This document shows, one piece after another, positions 4,725 to 8,738 of a stretch of DNA of 8,738 bases. The notes beneath the pieces were generated by a model. The model was not told the DNA's origin. It searched no databases and saw only the letters and a list, made by a program, of their open reading frames with translations. The first letter of the stretch is position 1; the number at the start of each line of letters is the position of its first letter. Source of the DNA: Actinomycetota bacterium (GTDB lineage: Bacteria > Actinomycetota > Acidimicrobiia > Spongiisociales > UBA11373); assembly GCA_003486285.1 (NCBI GenBank), contig DNGH01000033.1, forward strand, positions 1-8,738. The letters are read 5' to 3'. The position numbers were made by a program, and so were the translations under genes.

Positions 4725-6362
4725 GTGGCCAAGCCCGCGATCATCACCGTCGACGACGATCCCCAGGTACTCGACGCGGTGCAGCGCGATCTGCGCGCCC
4801 GGTACGCCGCCGACTACCGGATCGTCGCCGCCCCCTCCGGACCCCAGGCTCTGGAAGCCTTGCGGTCGCTGAAGCAGCGCGGCGACGAGGTGGCGCTCAT
4901 CGTCGCCGACCAGCGCATGCCGGAGATGACGGGGACCGAGTTCCTGCTCGCCGCTGCCCCGGTCTACCCGAGTGCGCGCACGGTGCTCCTCACCGCCTAT
5001 GCCGACACCGATGCCGCCATCCAGGCGATCAACGAGGTCGGCCTCGACCACTACCTGCTGAAGCCATGGAGTCCGCCCGAGGACCGCCTCTATCCCGTGG
5101 TCGACGACCTCCTCGCCGACTGGCAGGCCAACACCGAAGCCCCCTTCGACGGGATCCGCGTCCTCGGCACCACCTGGTCGCCGGCAACGCACGACGCCAA
5201 GGACTTCCTCGCCCGCAATCAGATCCCGTACCGATTCCTCGACATCGAGCGCGATGCGGATGCCGCGGCCGTGATCGCCGCCGCCGGCGATGCCCCGCTT
5301 CCCCTGGTCCTGTTCGCCGACGGCACCTCGCTCTCCAGCCCGGATCGGCGCACCCTCGCCGCCAGGGTCGGCCTCCACACCGAGGCCGCCGCCTCCTTCT
5401 ATGACCTGATCGTGGTGGGTGCCGGCCCGGCCGGTTTGGCCTCGGGCCTCTACGGGGCGTCGGAGGGGCTGCGCACGGTCGTCATCGAACGGGATGCCAC
5501 GGGCGGACAGGCCGGCACCTCGTCGCGCATCGAGAACTACCTCGGGTTCCCCAAGGGGATCGCCGGAAGCGACCTGGCACGGCGCGCCGCCATTCAGGCA
5601 CAGCGCCTCGGTGCCGAGATCATCACCGCCGGAGAGGTCGTCGCGGTGCGGGTCGAGGACCAGGTGAAGTTCGTCGCACTCGGGGACGGCACCGAACTCA
5701 GCGGACGCGCTGTGGTGCTGGCCACCGGGATGACCACGCGCACCCTCGATGTGCCGGGCTATGCCGACTACCTCGGGGCCGGGGTGTACTACGGGGCGGC
5801 GGTGACCGAGGCCACCACCTACCGCGACCAGCCCGTCTTCGTGATCGGCGGCGCCAACTCTGCCGGGCAGGGGGCGATGATGCTCTCCCGCTTCTGCTCC
5901 CAGGTGACGCTCGTGGTGCGAGGACCCAGCCTCGAGGAGAAGATGTCGACGTATCTGATCGAACAGATCCGCCACACCCCCAACATCGAGGTGCTGGTGG
6001 ACACCAAAGTGGCGGGAGTGACCGGGGCGGGCAAACGGATGGAGAAGATCCTCCTGGATCGCTCCGGCATCTCCGCGGGCCGCCCCGCCGCCGCGGTGTT
6101 CATCTTCGTGGGAGCGGTGCCTCACACCGACATGGTCAAGGGCCTGATCGAACTCAACCCGCAGGGGTTCATCCTCACCGGACCCGACATCCCCGGTGAG
6201 CTCTGGTCCCTGGAACGCGATCCCTTCCTCATGGAGACCAGCGTCCCCGGGATCTTCGCCGCGGGCGACGTACGCCACGGCGTGGTGCGCCGGGTCGCCT
6301 CGGCGGTGGGGCAGGGCTCGGTGTGCGTCTCCTTCGTCCACCAGTACCTCGCCACCGTATGA
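4725..6362 (+). CDS. Fused response regulator / glutaredoxin-like / thioredoxin-reductase-like flavoprotein
   Basis: With the GTG at 4725 the product has 545 residues. Residues 1-135 are a receiver domain: acidic triad Asp10-12, phospho-acceptor Asp62 (ADQRMP), Thr90 and Lys113 (LLKPW). Residues 143-220 resemble a glutaredoxin fold (IPYRFLDIE, then LPLVLFADG), but the CxxC position reads TWSP. From 225 on is a thioredoxin-reductase-like FAD/NAD(P)H enzyme: GAGPAG 232-237, GGQAGTSSRIENYLGFP at 260-276, a second nucleotide site GGANSAGQ 375-382, and the FAD-contacting AAGDVR near 515. The redox CxxC of true thioredoxin reductases is replaced by a VYYGAA stretch (354-359), and the whole protein has only two Cys (391 and 534). 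It therefore cannot reduce thioredoxin in the usual way. Phosphorylation by the kinase encoded next (ATGA overlap) presumably controls flavin/NAD(P)H activity. An ATG at 4689 would add 12 residues but has no ribosome site. Confidence 0.9.
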   Translation: MAKPAIITVDDDPQVLDAVQRDLRARYAADYRIVAAPSGPQALEALRSLKQRGDEVALIVADQRMPEMTGTEFLLAAAPVYPSARTVLLTAYADTDAAIQAINEVGLDHYLLKPWSPPEDRLYPVVDDLLADWQANTEAPFDGIRVLGTTWSPATHDAKDFLARNQIPYRFLDIERDADAAAVIAAAGDAPLPLVLFADGTSLSSPDRRTLAARVGLHTEAAASFYDLIVVGAGPAGLASGLYGASEGLRTVVIERDATGGQAGTSSRIENYLGFPKGIAGSDLARRAAIQAQRLGAEIITAGEVVAVRVEDQVKFVALGDGTELSGRAVVLATGMTTRTLDVPGYADYLGAGVYYGAAVTEATTYRDQPVFVIGGANSAGQGAMMLSRFCSQVTLVVRGPSLEEKMSTYLIEQIRHTPNIEVLVDTKVAGVTGAGKRMEKILLDRSGISAGRPAAAVFIFVGAVPHTDMVKGLIELNPQGFILTGPDIPGELWSLERDPFLMETSVPGIFAAGDVRHGVVRRVASAVGQGSVCVSFVHQYLATV

Positions 6363-7726
6363 ACGTCATCGAGCGTCTCGCCACGGTGCCGCTCTTCGCC
6401 GGGCTCACCTACGACGATCTCGAACGCCTGTGCCGGGGCTCGCGCGAGATCGACATCGTCAAGGGCGCCCAGCTCTTCGCCGAGGGCGACCCCGGTGGCG
6501 AGGCGTTCGTCATCACCTCCGGCGAGATCGAGATCATCAAGCAGAGCGTCGGGCGCGACGTGCTCCTCGCGGTGCGTCACGAGGGTGACGTCATCGGCGA
6601 GATGTCCCTGCTCGAGGACGCCCCGCGCATGGCGACCGCGCGAGCCCGCACCGCGGCGTCGGCGATCACCATCCCGCGGGATCGTCTCGACGAACTGCTC
6701 GACACGAGCCAGACCGCAATGCGGGCATTGTTCGAGGTACTCCTGGCCCGGCGCCGGCAGAACGAGGCGAGCCTGCAGCAGAGCGAGCGGATGGCCCAGC
6801 TGGGCACCCTCACTGCGGGACTCGCCCACGAACTCAACAATCCGGCATCGGCGGTGCAGCGCGCTGCGGTGGCACTCGAGGCCGCCGTAGACGCCTACGC
6901 CACGAGACGTGCCGCATTCGGAAGGGAACTCCCCGCCGCGGTGGCCCCGCTGCTCGCCCAAGCCTCGGATCCCACGGCGCGCCCACACCTCGACCCGATC
7001 GCCCGCAGCGACGCCGAGACCGCCCTGGAGGAGTGGCTGGAGGCATCGGGCATCGCCGAGCCGTGGGGGTGCGCCCCGACGCTGGTCGGCGCCGGCATCG
7101 ATCACACGGCGCTGGCGACCGCACCGGACGCCGAACTGGCTGATGTCGTGGCGCTGCTGGTGGCCGCCGGCAACGCCCACGATCTGCTGTTCCAGGTCGT
7201 CGAGGGGTCACGGCGGGTGTTCGAGATCGTGAGTGCCCTCAAGTCGTACTCGTTCCTGGACCGGGCCCCGGTGCAGCAGGTGGATCTCGTGCGGGGCATC
7301 GAGGACACGCTGCTGATCATGCACACCAAGATCGGCGACATCGCGGTGATGCGCCAGTTCGAGGAGATCCCCGAGATCCCCGCGTACGGGTCGGAGCTGA
7401 ATCAGGTCTGGACGAACCTCATCGACAACGCGGTAGATGCGGTCCGGACCGGCGGAGGGAGCAGCATCACGATCCGCACGCGGGTGGAGAGCGAGTGGGT
7501 GATCATCGATGTCGAGGACGATGGGCCGGGAATTCCTCCCGAGGTGAAGCCCCGGATCTTCGACTCGTTCTTCACCACCAAGGCGCCCGGCAAGGGCACC
7601 GGTCTCGGTCTCGACATCACGTATGGGATCGTGGTCAACCGCCACGGTGGCGACATCACCGTCGATTCGGTTCCCGGTCGCACCACCTTCCGGGTGGCGC
7701 TTCCAATCGCCGGACCACCGTCATAG
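6359..7726 (+). CDS. Sensor histidine kinase with N-terminal cyclic-nucleotide-binding domain
   Basis: The product (455 aa) has no membrane segment, so it is a cytoplasmic sensor kinase. Residues 1-115 form a CRP-type cyclic-nucleotide-binding domain, with GEMSLLEDAPRMAT (80-93) as phosphate-binding cassette keeping Glu81 and Arg90, so cAMP or a related ligand is plausible. A helix at 116-145 leads to the H-box LAHELNNP with phospho-acceptor His157. The ATPase has the N-box (Asn353, Asn357), G1 DDGPGIP, F-box FDSFFTTK and G2 GKGTGLGL (411-418). Unusually, about 110 residues (roughly 175-285) separate the H-box helix from the second dimerization helix (GSRRVFEIVSALKSYSF). The ATG at 6359 overlaps the stop of the response-regulator flavoprotein gene by ATGA. 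The two are almost certainly a cognate pair: the kinase integrates a nucleotide signal and phosphorylates the receiver of the flavoprotein. Confidence 0.93.
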   Translation: MNVIERLATVPLFAGLTYDDLERLCRGSREIDIVKGAQLFAEGDPGGEAFVITSGEIEIIKQSVGRDVLLAVRHEGDVIGEMSLLEDAPRMATARARTAASAITIPRDRLDELLDTSQTAMRALFEVLLARRRQNEASLQQSERMAQLGTLTAGLAHELNNPASAVQRAAVALEAAVDAYATRRAAFGRELPAAVAPLLAQASDPTARPHLDPIARSDAETALEEWLEASGIAEPWGCAPTLVGAGIDHTALATAPDAELADVVALLVAAGNAHDLLFQVVEGSRRVFEIVSALKSYSFLDRAPVQQVDLVRGIEDTLLIMHTKIGDIAVMRQFEEIPEIPAYGSELNQVWTNLIDNAVDAVRTGGGSSITIRTRVESEWVIIDVEDDGPGIPPEVKPRIFDSFFTTKAPGKGTGLGLDITYGIVVNRHGGDITVDSVPGRTTFRVALPIAGPPS

Positions 7727-7730
7727 GAGG
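7725..7730 (+). promoter_or_regulatory. Strong Shine-Dalgarno sequence of the zinc finger gene
   Basis: A perfect AGGAGG overlaps the kinase TAG stop and precedes the ATG at 7734 by 3 bases. It fixes the start of the small zinc finger gene and shows that this gene is read from the same mRNA as the kinase. It is the strongest ribosome site in the window, which suggests that the small protein is made in higher amounts than its neighbours. Confidence 0.75.
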
Positions 7731-7733
7731 AAC

Positions 7734-8018
7734 ATGCGAGCGCCCTGCGAGCACTTGAAGTCCGTACCCAACGACCCCAAGCCCCGGCAGGGCTGCGGGC
7801 CATGCCTGGCCAAGGGTGACACCTGGGTGCACCTGCGCTTCTGTGTCGCCTGTGGCGCCGTCGGCTGCTGTGACGAGTCACCCAACCGCCACGCCCGCGC
7901 CCATGCCGCCACGCCGGGCCATCCGGTGGCCCGGTCGGCCGAGCCCGGAGAGATGTGGGCCTTCTGCTACCCCCACGACGGCGGGATCGAACTCGAAGGA
8001 CCGGAACTCTGGGCATGA
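7734..8018 (+). CDS. UBP-type zinc finger protein
   Basis: The product (94 aa) is essentially a single UBP-type (ZnF-UBP) zinc finger. The ligand pattern is Cys5-x-His7, Cys21-x-x-Cys24, Cys37-x-x-Cys40, Cys45, His52, His56 and His63, followed by a short tail with AEPGEMWAFCYPHD. In eukaryotes this fold binds the free C-terminus of ubiquitin. Stand-alone bacterial versions are common in actinobacteria but their partner is not known to me. The gene is third in the operon, 7 bases after the kinase stop and with a strong ribosome site, so it probably acts with the kinase and flavoprotein, for instance by binding a protein tail or sensing metal or redox state through its many thiols. That role is inference; the zinc finger assignment is clear. 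Confidence 0.9.
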   Translation: MRAPCEHLKSVPNDPKPRQGCGPCLAKGDTWVHLRFCVACGAVGCCDESPNRHARAHAATPGHPVARSAEPGEMWAFCYPHDGGIELEGPELWA

Positions 8019-8041
8019 GCCCGGCCCCCGCCGCCGAGCAA

Positions 8042-8053
8042 TAGGCTCCGGCC
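8042..8053 (+). promoter_or_regulatory. Leaderless-type promoter -10 element
   Basis: TAGGCT at 8042-8047 fits TAnnnT and ends exactly 6 bases before the ATG at 8054. In actinobacteria this spacing is the hallmark of transcripts that start at the first base of the start codon. No Shine-Dalgarno sequence precedes this ATG, in agreement. It suggests that the MgtC-like gene is transcribed separately from the signalling operon. Confidence 0.55.
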
Positions 8054-8738
8054 ATGGACTCCGCCGATCTCATCCTCCCCTTCGGCCTCGCCCTCGTTCT
8101 CGGCGCGCTGATCGGCCTGGAGCGCCAGATCGGCTGGGGCCCCGACGCCCACGGGATGGCGGGGATGCGCACCTTTGCGCTGTACTCGCTGTGGGGAGCG
8201 GGGGCGGGTTATCTCGGCGACGAATTCGGGGCCGGGGCCTTCGCCGTCGCTGCCGCCGCCTTTGGCGCCCTCCTCGTGACGGAGTACTGGATGGTCGGCC
8301 GACATGGCGACATCGGCACCACCACCGAGGCGGCGGCCTTCGCCGCGTTCGTGTGTGGGGTGCTCTCCTGGCAGGGCGAGGAAGTGGTGGCCCTCGCCCT
8401 CGCAGTCGGGGTCGCGCTGCTGCTCGAGTCCAAGGCGTGGCTGCACGGCGTCGTGACGCGCTTCTCCGAGCAGGACCTCCTGGCGGTGCTCCGGTTCGGG
8501 GTGCTCACCGCGGTCATCCTCCCCCTCGTGCCGGATCGCAAGATGGGGCCGTTCGACGCGATCAATCCATTCGAGATCTGGCTGATGGTCGTGTTCGTGG
8601 CCGGGATCGGACTTGCCGGGTACGTCGCCCTGCGTGTCCTCGGGCCCAGGGGCCTGGCCCCGACGGGTCTCCTCGGCGGGTTGGTGTCGTCCACCGCGGT
8701 CACCCTGAGCTTCTCGCGGATGTCCAAGCGCGTCCCCG
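8054..8738 (+). CDS. MgtC/SapB and DUF4010 family membrane protein (partial, 3' end beyond window)
   Basis: The frame is open from ATG 8054 to the window edge (228 residues seen of an expected 400 or so). The N-terminus LALVLGALIGLERQIG carries the conserved Gly-Leu-Glu-Arg signature of the MgtC/SapB family, followed by GMRTFAL. Later comes the DUF4010-type stretch LGPRGLAPTGLLGG and SSTAVTLSFSRMSK. Several hydrophobic helices are evident (about 5-20, 40-72, 90-125, 137-155 and 170-195), so it is an inner-membrane protein. MgtC relatives are linked to magnesium stress and membrane energetics, but this larger two-domain branch has no firm function that I know of. It lies 35 bases after the zinc finger stop on the same strand and probably has its own leaderless promoter. 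Confidence 0.85.
   Translation, partial: MDSADLILPFGLALVLGALIGLERQIGWGPDAHGMAGMRTFALYSLWGAGAGYLGDEFGAGAFAVAAAAFGALLVTEYWMVGRHGDIGTTTEAAAFAAFVCGVLSWQGEEVVALALAVGVALLLESKAWLHGVVTRFSEQDLLAVLRFGVLTAVILPLVPDRKMGPFDAINPFEIWLMVVFVAGIGLAGYVALRVLGPRGLAPTGLLGGLVSSTAVTLSFSRMSKRVP

Noticed and set aside
4605..6341. Minus-strand open frame of 578 codons
   Set aside because: It is antisense to the receiver-flavoprotein gene, which has intact receiver and FAD motifs. The mirror product is rich in Gly/His/Asp/Arg and shows no domain.
4725..6362. Classical thioredoxin reductase (trxB)
   Set aside because: The active-site CxxC is missing and the enzyme part is fused to a receiver, so the trxB name would mislead.
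6122..7180. Minus-strand open frame of 352 codons
   Set aside because: It is antisense to the end of the flavoprotein gene and the first half of the kinase; no recognisable motif.

Overview
The window is very GC-rich, with strong G/C preference at third codon positions, densely packed genes and frequent 4-base stop/start overlaps. A class E-like sortase, GTG starts and a leaderless-type promoter (TANNNT six bases before an ATG) point to an actinobacterium (Actinomycetota), possibly an uncultured lineage. I cannot place it more precisely from sequence alone.

Left part (1-1190, + strand): a probable 11-codon tail of an upstream gene is followed by about 305 bases without a convincing gene. That stretch holds two hairpins and a weak promoter candidate. 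It leads into a membrane-anchored sortase (342-1190).

Middle part (1200-4608, - strand, convergent with the sortase at a 9-base gap): in transcription order these are an EutB-type PLP-dependent threonine/serine dehydratase, a four-helix membrane protein of unknown function, a small ORF resembling the first unit of a HEAT-repeat protein that stops at a heptamer tandem repeat, and a GabD-type aldehyde dehydrogenase. The last three are joined by GTGA and ATGA overlaps, which suggests translational coupling.

Right part (4725-8018, + strand, divergent from the dehydratase): a compact three-gene signalling operon. Gene 1 fuses a response-regulator receiver, a glutaredoxin-like domain and a thioredoxin-reductase-like flavoprotein, and both redox modules have lost their CxxC cysteines. 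Gene 2, overlapping by ATGA, is a histidine kinase with an N-terminal cyclic-nucleotide-binding domain and a long insert in its dimerization region. Gene 3, with a strong Shine-Dalgarno sequence inside the kinase stop region, is a UBP-type zinc finger protein. The simplest reading is a two-component system whose output is a flavin/NAD(P)H enzyme rather than a DNA-binding domain. It is the most interesting content of the window. The architecture is one I recognise from other genomes, but I know of no defined function for it.

The window ends inside an MgtC/SapB-DUF4010 family membrane protein gene (8054 to the edge) with a leaderless-type promoter. Two different 7-base tandem repeats lie in intergenic or gene-end positions (2674-2708 and 4637-4664) and look like mobile or expandable intergenic repeats.
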